Assembly (NCBI RefSeq): GCF_003601985.1
Contig: NZ_QZXA01000010.1
Span: forward strand, 62,001-126,000
DNA: 64,000 nt
Reading direction: 5' to 3'
From: Mesorhizobium jarvisii
GTDB taxonomy: Bacteria > Pseudomonadota > Alphaproteobacteria > Rhizobiales > Rhizobiaceae
The notes beneath the pieces were generated by a model, which saw only the letters and a program-made list of their open reading frames with translations, was not told where the DNA came from and did no database searches. Below, in pieces: positions 24,757-33,797 of the stretch. Each line of letters opens with the position of its first letter. The first letter of the stretch is position 1. A program made the position numbers and the translations under genes.

Positions 24757-25380
24757 TCAGTCCGAGGTCGGGCCGCACCAGCCCGGCAGATAGTCCGCGT
24801 CCTTGCCCTTGGCCAGGCTGAGTGCCTCTTTCATCGCCTTGTCGAAGTTCTTCGCAACCGCGTTGCGATCGATGCGCCGACGGAGGAAATCCGCCCAGAT
24901 GAATTCGCTGAACGGCGTCGTGTCCTTGGCAAAGCCGCCCATCCGGCGCAGTTCGCCTGCCATGCTCCGGTAAGGATCATCGATCAGTTCGCCGATTGTC
25001 TTGGGAATAGCCGAGTAATCGCGGCGCCGGCCGCTCTCGTCGAACGGGTGCATCCAGCCTCTGTTATCGAGCACGAAAAGAAACGTGTCCTTGTCGAGCG
25101 CGGACAGGTCGCTGATCACGGTCACAAGCACGTCCTTGACGCCTTCCTCGAGCAGGGCGCGAGCGAGGTGATGGTGATCGGTGACGTAGTTGCGATTCTT
25201 GGGACCCAACACGACCGGCACCATGTGTTTGCCGAGAAAAGCGCCGGTCTTCTTCTTGGCGTCCTGCTCCCGGATCATCTGGCGCTTCAACGCAACTTCC
25301 CGCATGCCGACCGTTATCTGCGTCGGCCTCAATTCCTCGACGGGAACCGGCGTGACAATGGGTTCTCGCGGGTCGATCAT
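24757..25380 (-). CDS. ParB-like domain protein (ParBc_2 type)
   Basis: The 207-residue product resembles the putative ParB-like nuclease family. The N-terminus PVPVEELRPTQITVGMREV recalls the strand-turn of ParB N-domains, and NYVTDHHHLARALLEEGVKD contains the DHHH motif. It lacks any DNA segregation partner and sits 4 nt overlapping the end of the SulP gene, so a role in partition is unlikely. Nuclease activity is unproven for this family. It ends just before repeat copy 2. Confidence 0.82.
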   Translation of the reverse strand: MIDPREPIVTPVPVEELRPTQITVGMREVALKRQMIREQDAKKKTGAFLGKHMVPVVLGPKNRNYVTDHHHLARALLEEGVKDVLVTVISDLSALDKDTFLFVLDNRGWMHPFDESGRRRDYSAIPKTIGELIDDPYRSMAGELRRMGGFAKDTTPFSEFIWADFLRRRIDRNAVAKNFDKAMKEALSLAKGKDADYLPGWCGPTSD

Positions 25381-27158
25381 GACACTCCATCCTGTCCTTG
25401 CTGCTGCTGTTTTCCCGGACTAAGTGATTTGATCGCCGCGTCGACGCTGTGGAATATACGTTGCGGGCCCACCATTTCAGCAATGCCGAACCGCGCCAGC
25501 GCCGCCTGGGCGCGCAGCGATTCCAGCCGCGCTATGGCAAAGACCGCGCCCGCCTTGCGGCAATGAAGGATGGTGTCGATCAGGGCCTGCGCGGCGGTGT
25601 AGTCGATTTCGACGATGTTGCTGGCCTCCAGCACGACCAGTTTCACGGTTTCGTCCCTGGCATCGACAAGGTCGCAAACGCCGCGCTTGAAGCGATCGGC
25701 ATTGACGAAGGACAGTGGCGCCTGGAAGGCCGCGACCAGCACTCCCGGGAGTTGTTCGCCAGCGCTGGGCTTGGCCGGAGGCCACCAGACGGACGTGCCC
25801 GGCACCTGTTCGAGCTCGATAGGCTCCGTGCGCGTCGCGCTCCATATGCCATGCAGCAGCGACAGGCCGATGCCCACCGCCACGCCGGTTGCGATCGGCA
25901 ACACGACGATTGCCGCCATGGTGACCAGGATCAACACGAATTCGACCGGCGCTTGTCGATAGACGCCGGCGAACACCTTCCAGCGCAATATGTGCTGGGC
26001 AACGAACATCAGGACCCCGGCCAAGGCGGCCTGCGGAACATTGGCGAGCAGGGCGCCGCCAAAGGCACCGAGCGCCAGCACGATGGCCGCGGCAGTGAGG
26101 CCGGACAGTTGAGAGCGGCCACCCGACTGGGAGACGATGGCTGTACGCGGCGGGCTGGCATTGACGGCAAAGGCGCCGAACAGGCTCGACAAAATGCTGC
26201 CGGCGCCGACGCCGACGAAATCGCGGTTGACGTTGGGCGAGGCGTCCTGTTGCGAGGCGAAGGACCGCGAGGTGGCGGCCGTCTGCACCATGACGACAAT
26301 GGCGATCAGCAGCGCCAGCGGAACGAGCGCTTGCACATCGCCGAGGCTCGTCACCGGCAAATAGGCGCCCGGCAGGCCGTTTGGCAGAGCGCCAAGCACC
26401 TCGACGCCGTGATTCCTGAGGCCGAAGACGACGACCGCAATCGTGGCAAGCACCATGCCGATCAGGGCGCCTGGGATGCGGGCGCTGATCCGTTCCGAAC
26501 AGAACACGATCGCGAACACGCCGAGGCCGAGCCCCAGGCTCCAGGGATTGGTGAGATGGAGATTGCCGGCAATCTCGCCGACACGCCGCAAGGTTTCTCC
26601 ACTCTCGGCAGGCAGGCCGAGCAGTCCGGGCATCTGTGAGACGATGATATGGACTGCGATGCCGGCCAAAAAACCTGTCGTAACCGGCACCGACAGGAGA
26701 TCGGCGATCCAGCCGAGGCGAAAGACGCCGCTCAAGGTTACGATCAGCCCGACCATCAACGCCAGCATGGCCGCCAGTGCCAGATAATGCGGCGAGCCGG
26801 ATGTGGCGAGCAGCGCCAGGCTGCCGGCGAACAGCGGCGTGATGGTCGAATCCGCGCCAACCGAGAGGTGACGATTGGCGCCAAACAGGGCAAACGCCAC
26901 CGAACCGGCGACAAAAGCGAAAAAACCGATCTCGGGGGCAAAGCCGCCGAGCCGGGCCGTTGCCATCTGCTCGGGAATGGCGATCGCCGCCAATGTCAGG
27001 CCGGCGATCAGATCACCATTGAGATCCCGGAGCTGCCAGCCGCTCAGCGCCTGCAAAGGCAGCCACCGGCGCCAACTCATGGCGCTTGCGGCTTTCGCGT
27101 GGGAAAGTTGGTCCATTGCCGGCTTTTGCCTTGTGGCGGCGAAAAGCGTTGTGGCCAT
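25377..27158 (-). CDS. SulP family anion transporter with STAS domain
   Basis: The 593-residue protein is an inner-membrane SulP carrier. The transmembrane part (about residues 45-430) has the family signature AGLTLAAIAIPEQMATARLG and NASPPRTAIVSQSGGRSQLS. A cytoplasmic STAS domain follows (about 460-575) with KLVVLEASNIVEIDYTAAQALID. Substrates in the family are sulfate, bicarbonate or other anions; none can be chosen here. Start codons at 27158, 27116 and 27080 are all possible because none has a clear ribosome site. It is coupled to the ParB-like gene by a 4-nt overlap. Confidence 0.9.
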   Translation of the reverse strand: MATTLFAATRQKPAMDQLSHAKAASAMSWRRWLPLQALSGWQLRDLNGDLIAGLTLAAIAIPEQMATARLGGFAPEIGFFAFVAGSVAFALFGANRHLSVGADSTITPLFAGSLALLATSGSPHYLALAAMLALMVGLIVTLSGVFRLGWIADLLSVPVTTGFLAGIAVHIIVSQMPGLLGLPAESGETLRRVGEIAGNLHLTNPWSLGLGLGVFAIVFCSERISARIPGALIGMVLATIAVVVFGLRNHGVEVLGALPNGLPGAYLPVTSLGDVQALVPLALLIAIVVMVQTAATSRSFASQQDASPNVNRDFVGVGAGSILSSLFGAFAVNASPPRTAIVSQSGGRSQLSGLTAAAIVLALGAFGGALLANVPQAALAGVLMFVAQHILRWKVFAGVYRQAPVEFVLILVTMAAIVVLPIATGVAVGIGLSLLHGIWSATRTEPIELEQVPGTSVWWPPAKPSAGEQLPGVLVAAFQAPLSFVNADRFKRGVCDLVDARDETVKLVVLEASNIVEIDYTAAQALIDTILHCRKAGAVFAIARLESLRAQAALARFGIAEMVGPQRIFHSVDAAIKSLSPGKQQQQGQDGVS

Positions 27159-27226
27159 ATCGTCGCAATCAGTGGTATCCTTTTGAAATTACCACCAAAA
27201 ATGACACTGGAAAAGTGCCGCGGACA

Positions 27227-27256
27227 TTGGAGTTTCGGCCTTGCTTCCTATATAAG
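27227..27256 (+). promoter_or_regulatory. Candidate gyrA promoter
   Basis: TTGGAG (27227-27232) and an overlapping TATATA/TATAAG (27249-27256) are spaced 16-18 nt apart, followed by a short leader of about 35 nt before gyrA. This is a sequence match only. Confidence 0.4.
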
Positions 27257-27290
27257 CGGTCAGTGATTCCTGATTAGATTGTGATCCGAT

Positions 27291-30095
27291 TTGACCGACC
27301 AAAAGACACCGCGCGGCGCCGACGGCGGCCCCACCGGCATCGAGCCGATCTCCATCATCGAGGAGATGCAGAGCTCCTATCTTTCTTACGCCATGAGCGT
27401 GATCGTCAGCCGTGCGCTGCCTGATGTGCGCGACGGCCTGAAGCCCGTGCATCGCCGCATTCTCTATGCTGCGCATGAGAGCGGTTACCACTGGAACCAC
27501 AAATATGTGAAGTCGGCCCGCCCGGTCGCCGACGTGATGGGTAAATACCATCCGCATGGCGACGCCTCGATCTATGACGCCTTGGTGCGCATGGCGCAGG
27601 ACTGGTCGCTGCGCGTGCCGCTGATCGACGGGCAGGGCAATTTCGGCTCGATCGACGGCGACCCGCCGGCGGCCATGCGCTACACCGAATCGCGGCTGAC
27701 CAAGGTCGCGCATGAGCTTCTGGAGGACATCGACAAGGACACGGTCGATTTCCAGGAGACTTATGATGCCTCGGACACCGAACCGAAGGTTCTGCCGGCG
27801 CGCTTTCCCAATCTGCTGGTCAACGGCTCCGGCGGCATCGCCGTCGGCATGGCCACCAACATCCCGCCGCACAATCTGGGCGAAGTCTGCAACGGCGCCA
27901 TCGCCATCATCGACAATCCGGCGATCGACCTGCCGGCGCTGATGGAGATCATTCCTGGCCCCGATTTCCCGACCGGCGGCATCGTGCTTGGCCGCTCCGG
28001 CATCTACAGCGCCTATTCTACGGGCCGTGGCTCGATCGTCATGCGCGGCAAGGTCAACATCGAACAGCGCGGCAATGACCGTGAATCGATCATCATCACC
28101 GAGGTCCCCTACCAGGTGAACAAGGCCTCGATGATCGAGAAGATGGCGGAACTGGTGCGCGACAAGCGCATCGAAGGCATTTCCGACATCCGCGACGAAA
28201 GCGACCGCCAGGGCTATCGCGTCGTTATCGAGCTGAAGCGCGACGCCGTCGCCGACGTCATCCTCAACCAGCTTTACCGCTTCACCCCGCTGCAGACCTC
28301 TTTCGGCGCCAATATGGTGGCGCTGAATGGCGGCAAGCCGGAACTGCTGACCCTGACCGACATGCTGAAGGCGTTCGTCTCCTTCCGCGAAGAGGTCATC
28401 ACAAGGCGGACGAAATTCCTGCTGCGCAAGGCGCGCGACCGCGCCCATGTGTTGGTGGGTCTTGCCATCGCCGTCGCCAATATCGACGAGGTCATCAAGC
28501 TGATCCGCACCGCGCCGGATCCGCAGACGGCGCGCGAGCAGTTGATGGAGCGACGCTGGCCCGCGGGTGATGTCGAATCGCTGATCCTTTTGATCGACGA
28601 TCCGCGCCACCGCATCAATGAGGATGGCACCTACAATCTGTCCGAGGAACAGGCGCGCGCCATCCTCGAACTGCGTCTGCAGCGCCTGACCGCGCTCGGC
28701 CGCGACGAGATCGCCGACGAGTTGAACACGATCGGCGCCGAAATCGTTGATTATCTGGACATTTTGTCGTCCCGGGCGCGTGTCCAGCAGATCGTCAAGG
28801 ACGAGCTTGCCGCCGTGCGCGACGAGTTCGGCACGCCACGCCGCACCGAGCTCACCGACGGCGGCGCGGATATGGAAGACGAGGACCTGATCCAGCGCGA
28901 GGACATGGTCGTGACGGTGAGCCATTCCGGCTATATCAAGCGCGTGCCGCTGTCGCTCTACCGGGCGCAGCGCCGCGGCGGCAAGGGCCGCTCCGGCATG
29001 TCGACCAAGGAAGAGGATTTTGTCACAAGGCTGTTCGTGGCCAACACGCACACGCCGGTGCTGTTCTTCTCCTCGCGCGGCATCGTCTACAAGGAAAAGG
29101 TCTGGCGGCTGCCGATCGGCAACCCGCAGTCACGCGGCAAGGCGCTGATCAACATGCTGCCGCTCGAGCAGGGCGAGCGCATCACCACCATCATGCCGCT
29201 GCCCGAGGACGAGACCAGCTGGGGCGAACTCGACGTGATGTTCGCCACCACGCGCGGCACCGTGCGCCGCAACAAGCTGTCCGATTTCGTCCAGGTCAAC
29301 CGCAATGGCAAGATCGCCATGAAGCTGGAGGAGGAAGGCGACGAAATCCTCGGCGTCGAGACCTGCACCGACAATGACGACGTGCTTTTGACCGCCAGCT
29401 CCGGCCAGTGCATCCGCTTCTCGGTCGGCGATGTTCGCGTCTTCCAGAGTCGCAATTCCGTCGGCGTGCGCGGCATCACCATGGCCGAGACCGACCGCAT
29501 CATCTCTATGTCGGTGATCGAGCATGTCGATGCGCCGCCCGCCGAACGCGCCGCCTATCTCAAGCGAGCCGCGGCTGAACGGCGGGCTGCCGCTGGCATC
29601 GCGGCCGGTGAGGAGGAAGAGATCGCGCTGACCAATGAAGAGGTCGGCGAGGAGGCTGAGCTTTCCGACGAGCGCTACGAGTTCCTCAAGGCGCATGAGC
29701 AGTACGTGCTGACGGTAACGGAGTATGGCTACGGCAAGCGCTCGTCGTCCTACGATTTCCGCCTGACTGGGCGCGGCGGCAAGGGCATCCGCGCCACCGA
29801 CGTGTCGAAGACGGCCGAGATCGGCCAGCTGGTGGCGACCTTCCCGGTCGGCAATGACGATCAGATCATGCTGGTGTCGGATGGCGGCACGGTCATCCGG
29901 GTGCCGGTCAACGGCATCCGTTTCGCCAGCCGCGCCACAAAGGGCGTGACCATCTTCAATACCGCCGAGGGTGAGAAGGTGGTTTCGGTCGAGCGGATTT
30001 CCGAGCCGCAATCGGACGAGGAAAGCGAAGAGACCATGGAGGGCGGTGCGGAGTCTGCTCCCGGGACGGACGCTGGCCCAGACGGCGCTGAGTAA
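27291..30095 (+). CDS. gyrA: DNA gyrase subunit A
   Basis: GyrA is the breakage-rejoining subunit of the enzyme that introduces negative supercoils. The 934-residue product has the family opening GIEPISIIEEMQSSYLSYAM, the catalytic tyrosine Tyr131 in PPAAMRYTESRL, and C-terminal beta-pinwheel repeats with the GyrA-box QRRGGKGRSGM. In the quinolone region the sequence is HPHGDASIYD, so the position of E. coli Ser83 is Ala92. An acidic-rich insert (about 760-790) and an acidic tail are present. The start is TTG 27291 (MTDQKTPRG); no ATG fits. Confidence 0.96.
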   Translation: MTDQKTPRGADGGPTGIEPISIIEEMQSSYLSYAMSVIVSRALPDVRDGLKPVHRRILYAAHESGYHWNHKYVKSARPVADVMGKYHPHGDASIYDALVRMAQDWSLRVPLIDGQGNFGSIDGDPPAAMRYTESRLTKVAHELLEDIDKDTVDFQETYDASDTEPKVLPARFPNLLVNGSGGIAVGMATNIPPHNLGEVCNGAIAIIDNPAIDLPALMEIIPGPDFPTGGIVLGRSGIYSAYSTGRGSIVMRGKVNIEQRGNDRESIIITEVPYQVNKASMIEKMAELVRDKRIEGISDIRDESDRQGYRVVIELKRDAVADVILNQLYRFTPLQTSFGANMVALNGGKPELLTLTDMLKAFVSFREEVITRRTKFLLRKARDRAHVLVGLAIAVANIDEVIKLIRTAPDPQTAREQLMERRWPAGDVESLILLIDDPRHRINEDGTYNLSEEQARAILELRLQRLTALGRDEIADELNTIGAEIVDYLDILSSRARVQQIVKDELAAVRDEFGTPRRTELTDGGADMEDEDLIQREDMVVTVSHSGYIKRVPLSLYRAQRRGGKGRSGMSTKEEDFVTRLFVANTHTPVLFFSSRGIVYKEKVWRLPIGNPQSRGKALINMLPLEQGERITTIMPLPEDETSWGELDVMFATTRGTVRRNKLSDFVQVNRNGKIAMKLEEEGDEILGVETCTDNDDVLLTASSGQCIRFSVGDVRVFQSRNSVGVRGITMAETDRIISMSVIEHVDAPPAERAAYLKRAAAERRAAAGIAAGEEEEIALTNEEVGEEAELSDERYEFLKAHEQYVLTVTEYGYGKRSSSYDFRLTGRGGKGIRATDVSKTAEIGQLVATFPVGNDDQIMLVSDGGTVIRVPVNGIRFASRATKGVTIFNTAEGEKVVSVERISEPQSDEESEETMEGGAESAPGTDAGPDGAE

Positions 30096-30152
30096 GTCCA
30101 GACATAGCAACGCCGGCCCACCGGCCGGCGCGGCAGCAAGTCCAGAACTGAC

Positions 30153-30305
30153 TTAGTAGTGACGATACGGCTTGCGGGGGCCGAAGCCTTCGAAGCGCTT
30201 GGTGGTTGCCTTGACGCGGATGCGTTGTGCCTCCTGATGCAGCCCGAATACGGTGGCGATCAGCATGGCGACTGTCATTGCGGTGGCGAGCATGTAGATC
30301 AGCAT
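30153..30305 (-). CDS. Small membrane protein, 50 residues
   Basis: The frame has one N-terminal membrane helix (MLIYMLATAMTVAMLIATVF) and a short basic cytoplasmic tail ending PRKPYRHY, rich in Arg and Lys. A good ribosome site (CAGGAGA) lies 7 nt before ATG 30305. This form is typical of small conserved rhizobial membrane proteins, but I cannot name a family. It is convergent with gyrA, whose stop is 58 nt away. Confidence 0.65.
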   Translation of the reverse strand: MLIYMLATAMTVAMLIATVFGLHQEAQRIRVKATTKRFEGFGPRKPYRHY

Positions 30306-30484
30306 TTGCGTGTTCTCCTGCGCCTTACAACGGATAGATGGGATTTTGGTTTCATCTTATTAAGGTGCAACCTAGTGAACGCTGCGTGAAGGCTTCGTGA
30401 TCAGCGTGTTCATCTGTCGTTCATGTGCTGGAAAAGGTTCATGCGCTCCGCGCCGATCGGATTTGCCTTTGCGAGAGAGGGTCG

Positions 30485-30587
30485 CTAGAGCCTGCTCCAT
30501 CTTGGTGGACTGAAGATGGAACAGGCTCTAGCTTTCATTTGAGCATGATCTTTTCCAAAAACCGGTTTCCACTTTTTGGGATCATGC
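30485..30587 (+). repeat. Two-module intergenic palindromic repeat, variant copy 3
   Basis: The layout matches copies 1 and 2 but the sequence differs. Module A has 19-bp arms, CTAGAGCCTGCTCC... (30485-30503) with 30513-30531, one mismatch. Module B is GCATGATC (30543-30550) with GATCATGC (30580-30587) and contains CCACTTTTTGGG next to the right arm. It ends 16 nt before coaD, so it forms part of that gene's leader. Confidence 0.85.
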
Positions 30588-30603
30588 ATTAGAAGCACCT
30601 GCC

Positions 30604-31104
30604 ATGACTGAACGCACCGCACTTTACGCAGGCTCCTTCGACCCGCTGACCAACGGCCATCTCGATGTGCTGAAGGCGTCGCTGGCCGTGGCCGACATCG
30701 TCTATGCCGCGATCGGCATTCATCCGGGCAAGAAGCCATTGTTTTCCTTCGAGGAGCGGGTGCAACTCATCGAAGCCGCCACGAAGGCCGAATTCGGCCG
30801 CGATGGCGCTCGCATCAAGGTCGTTGCCTTCGACGGGCTGGTGATCGAGGCCGCCAGGAAGCAGGGCGCCTCGATCATGATCCGCGGCCTGCGCGACGGC
30901 ACCGATCTTGACTACGAAATGCAGATGGCCGGCATGAACGAAACCATGGCGCCCGAGCTGCAGACGGTTTTTCTGCCCGCCAGCCCGTCCGTGCGCACCA
31001 TTACCGCCACACTTGTGCGCCAGATAGCCTCGATGGGCGGCGACATACGCCCCTTCGTGCCGGCGGCTGTTGCTGGCGCGCTCACCGCAAAATTCGCGAA
31101 ATAA
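30604..31104 (+). CDS. coaD: Pantetheine-phosphate adenylyltransferase
   Basis: CoaD joins ATP and 4'-phosphopantetheine to make dephospho-CoA, the fourth step of coenzyme A synthesis. The 166-residue protein is full length: nucleotide-binding opening ALYAGSFDPLTNGHLDVL with the T/HxGH-type motif TNGH, then MIRGLRDGTDLDYEMQMAGMN and the C-terminal SPSVRTITATLVRQIASMGG. It begins a rightward run with two cyclophilins, a DMT protein, queA and tgt. The palindromic repeat lies directly in front of its ribosome site. Confidence 0.96.
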   Translation: MTERTALYAGSFDPLTNGHLDVLKASLAVADIVYAAIGIHPGKKPLFSFEERVQLIEAATKAEFGRDGARIKVVAFDGLVIEAARKQGASIMIRGLRDGTDLDYEMQMAGMNETMAPELQTVFLPASPSVRTITATLVRQIASMGGDIRPFVPAAVAGALTAKFAK

Positions 31105-31121
31105 GCCCGGAGAAAATCCTC

Positions 31122-31709
31122 ATGCAGCTCAAAAGGCTCGCCTCGTTCCTCGTCGTGCTTGCCGGTCTTGTGACCGCCTCGGTCTCGGCCTATGCCGCCG
31201 ATCCCGAAAACACCATGATCATCACGCTGAAGGACGGCGACGTGACCATCGCGTTGCGGCCCGATCTGGCGCCCAAGCATGTCGCGCAGATCAAGAAGCT
31301 CGTGCGTGACCATGCCTATGACAATGTCGCTTTCCACCGCGTCATCGACGGCTTCATGGCGCAGACCGGCGACGTCAAGTTCGGCAACATGAAGAAGGGG
31401 TTCAACTCCCAGGCCGTCGGCACCGGCGGTTCGGACCTGCCTGACCTGCCGGCCGAATTCTCGCAGACCGAGCATTATAAGCGCGGCGTGGTCGGCATGG
31501 CCCGCTCGCAAGATCCGAACTCCGCCAATTCGCAATTCTTCATCATGTTCGCGCCGGCGCCGCCGCTCGACGGCCAGTACACCATCGTCGGCAATGTCGT
31601 CAGCGGCATGGAACTGGTGGACCACATCAAGAAGGGTGACGAGGCGGACAATGGTACGGTCTCCGACCCCGACCGGATGATCAAGGTGCGCATCGCCGCC
31701 GACAAGTAA
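31122..31709 (+). CDS. Periplasmic cyclophilin-type peptidyl-prolyl isomerase
   Basis: The 195-residue protein speeds cis-trans isomerisation of X-Pro bonds. A Sec signal peptide (ending SAYAADPE) sends it to the periplasm. The cyclophilin domain has FHRVIDGFMAQTGDVKFG, with the catalytic arginine in HRVI, and GVVGMARSQDPNSANSQFFI. Seventeen bases separate it from coaD and 28 bases from the second cyclophilin, so all three are probably co-transcribed. Gene names differ between databases, so none is assigned. Confidence 0.93.
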   Translation: MQLKRLASFLVVLAGLVTASVSAYAADPENTMIITLKDGDVTIALRPDLAPKHVAQIKKLVRDHAYDNVAFHRVIDGFMAQTGDVKFGNMKKGFNSQAVGTGGSDLPDLPAEFSQTEHYKRGVVGMARSQDPNSANSQFFIMFAPAPPLDGQYTIVGNVVSGMELVDHIKKGDEADNGTVSDPDRMIKVRIAADK

Positions 31710-31737
31710 TTTCTGTTTTCTCAAAAGGATATCTGAC

Positions 31738-32250
31738 ATGGCCGAAATCAAGGACCGCGAGAACGCGCTCATCATGGAAACGACCAAGGGCAAGGTCGTC
31801 ATCGAACTTTTCCCCGATCTGGCCCCCGGCCATGTCTCCCGCATCAAGGAACTGGCCAGGGAAGGCGCCTATGACGGCGTGGTTTTCCACCGCGTCATCG
31901 ATGGCTTCATGGCGCAGACCGGCGACGTGAAGTTCGGCAATTCCTCGAAGCCCACCTTCGCGCCGTCGCGCGCGGGCATGGGCGGCTCGGACAAGCCGGA
32001 CCTGAAGGCTGAGTTCTCCAACGCCAACCACGGCCGCGGCACCTGCTCGATGGCCCGTTCACAGAACCCGAACTCGGCCAATTCGCAGTTCTTCATCTGC
32101 TTCGACGATGCCGCCTTCCTCAACCGCCAGTACACGGTCTGGGGCCAGGTCATCGAAGGCATGGACAATGTCGACAAGATCAAGCGCGGCGAGCCGGTCG
32201 TCGATCCCGACAAGATCGTGTCGCTGAAGGTCGCGGCCGACGTCAAGTAA
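31738..32250 (+). CDS. Cytoplasmic cyclophilin-type peptidyl-prolyl isomerase
   Basis: A 170-residue cyclophilin without a signal peptide, hence cytoplasmic. It shares long blocks with the upstream secreted copy (VVFHRVIDGFMAQTGDVKFG, MARSQNPNSANSQFFICF), indicating a tandem duplication with different destinations. The catalytic arginine and the Gln-Phe-Phe motif are intact. It is followed after 12 nt by a DMT-family gene. Confidence 0.93.
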   Translation: MAEIKDRENALIMETTKGKVVIELFPDLAPGHVSRIKELAREGAYDGVVFHRVIDGFMAQTGDVKFGNSSKPTFAPSRAGMGGSDKPDLKAEFSNANHGRGTCSMARSQNPNSANSQFFICFDDAAFLNRQYTVWGQVIEGMDNVDKIKRGEPVVDPDKIVSLKVAADVK

Positions 32251-32262
32251 GGCGAAACGACA

Positions 32263-32712
32263 ATGATGGGCGTCGTCTGGTCGCTTCTCGGCATCCTGTC
32301 CGGCGCCTTCATTGCCATTCAGGCACCGATCAATTCGCAGCTGGCGCGCGGCCTGGGTCTCCCGGTCGCGGCGGCTGCATTCTCGTTTCTGTCTGGCGCG
32401 ATCGTGCTCGGCATCATCGCCGTTACGGTGATGAAGCTACAAAGCATTTCGCTCGACTGGAAGGCGCCGGCGCCCTGGCTGTTCGTTGTCGGCGGCATGC
32501 TCGGCGGCTTCTATGTCACTCTTTCCACAATCCTGACGCCGCGCATCGGCGCCGCTGCGCTGATGGCGTTCCTGGTGGCCGGCCAGTTGCTCGCCGGCAT
32601 GCTCATCGACCGCATCGGCTTCCTCGGTGTCGCGGTGCGTGAAATTTCGCTCGGCCGTGTCGCCGGCGCGGTGCTGCTCTTGGCCGGAGCGCTGCTTATC
32701 CGGCTCTACTGA
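32263..32712 (+). CDS. DMT family small transporter (YdcZ/DUF606-like)
   Basis: The 149-residue protein has five hydrophobic helices and resembles DMT_YdcZ proteins, half-size relatives of the drug/metabolite transporters. The N-terminus LGILSGAFIAIQAPINSQLA and the middle GGMLGGFYVTLSTILTPRIG are typical. Half-size members usually work as dimers. The substrate is unknown. Its TGA shares one base with the queA start (TGATG), tying it to the tRNA-modification genes. Confidence 0.85.
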   Translation: MMGVVWSLLGILSGAFIAIQAPINSQLARGLGLPVAAAAFSFLSGAIVLGIIAVTVMKLQSISLDWKAPAPWLFVVGGMLGGFYVTLSTILTPRIGAAALMAFLVAGQLLAGMLIDRIGFLGVAVREISLGRVAGAVLLLAGALLIRLY

Positions 32713-33797
32713 TGCGCGTTGATCTCTTCGACTTCGACCTGCCGGAGGAGCGTATCGCGCTTCGCCCCACCGAGCCACGCGACAGCGCCAAGATGCTCGT
32801 GGTCAGACAGGGGGAGGCGCTTGATGACCGCACAGTCGGCGACCTGCCATCCCTGCTCAGAGCCGGCGACGTGCTGGTGTTCAACGACACCAAGGTCATT
32901 CCGGCGCAGCTCAAAGGCATAAGGCGGCGCGGCGATGCACAGGCGCAAGTCGAGGCCACGCTGCATATGCGCGTGGCGCCGGACCGGTGGCTCGCCTTCA
33001 TGCGGCCGGGTAAGCGCATTGCCGCCGGCGACCGCATCCATTTCGGCCATGACGGCAATTCCTGCTTCCTCGGCCAACTCGATGCCACGGTGATCGAGAA
33101 GGGCGAGGGCGGCGAGGCCTTGCTTGGCTTCGACCTGTCGGGGCCGTTCCTCGACGAGGCGCTGCATACCGTCGGCCACATTCCGCTGCCGCCCTACATC
33201 GCCTCGAAGCGTGATGATGACGAGCGCGACCGTGCCGACTACCAGACGATTTATGCAAGGGAGGAAGGAGCGGTTGCCGCGCCCACCGCTGGCCTGCATT
33301 TCACGCCGGAGCTTTTTGCGGCTCTTGACGCCAAAGGCGTCGAGCGCCACTTCGTGACCTTGCATGTCGGCGCCGGGACGTTCCTGCCGGTCAAGGCCGA
33401 CGATACCGCCGACCACAAGATGCATGCCGAGATCGGTTCGGTCAGCCGGGAAACAGCCAATGCGCTGAACGCGGCCAAGGCGAGGGGCGGGCGCATCATC
33501 GCCGTCGGCACGACCTCGCTACGCCTGCTGGAGAGTGCGGCGCGCGAGGACGATACGGTGCCTGCGTGGTCGGGTCCGACCGACATCTTCATCACGCCCG
33601 GCTATCGCTTTCGCACCGCCGACATGCTGATGACCAATTTCCACTTGCCGCGCTCGACGCTGTTCATGTTGGTTTCGGCCTTCAGCGGCCTCGATACGAT
33701 GCGCGCCGCCTATGCGCATGCCATCGCGAACCGCTACAGGTTTTACTCCTATGGAGACGCAAGCCTGCTGTATCGACCGGAGATGAGCGATGGATGA
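32712..33797 (+). CDS. queA: tRNA preQ1(34) S-adenosylmethionine ribosyltransferase-isomerase
   Basis: QueA transfers and rearranges the ribosyl part of S-adenosylmethionine onto preQ1 in the anticodon of tRNAs for Asn, Asp, His and Tyr, giving epoxyqueuosine. The 361-residue product is full length, with the opening DLFDFDLPEERIALRP, AAPTAGLHFTPELFAAL, HVGAGTFLPVK and NFHLPRSTLFMLVSAF. It works after Tgt, which is encoded two genes on. The last 8 nt overlap the next small gene. Confidence 0.95.
   Translation: MRVDLFDFDLPEERIALRPTEPRDSAKMLVVRQGEALDDRTVGDLPSLLRAGDVLVFNDTKVIPAQLKGIRRRGDAQAQVEATLHMRVAPDRWLAFMRPGKRIAAGDRIHFGHDGNSCFLGQLDATVIEKGEGGEALLGFDLSGPFLDEALHTVGHIPLPPYIASKRDDDERDRADYQTIYAREEGAVAAPTAGLHFTPELFAALDAKGVERHFVTLHVGAGTFLPVKADDTADHKMHAEIGSVSRETANALNAAKARGGRIIAVGTTSLRLLESAAREDDTVPAWSGPTDIFITPGYRFRTADMLMTNFHLPRSTLFMLVSAFSGLDTMRAAYAHAIANRYRFYSYGDASLLYRPEMSDG

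Noticed and set aside
25449..26639. Rightward frame of about 396 codons antisense to the SulP gene
   Set aside because: It mirrors the SulP and STAS coding sequence and has a His/Arg/Gln-rich shadow composition.
27189..29051. Long frame antisense to gyrA
   Set aside because: A shadow of gyrA produced by GC-rich third positions; rich in His, Arg, Asp and without domains.
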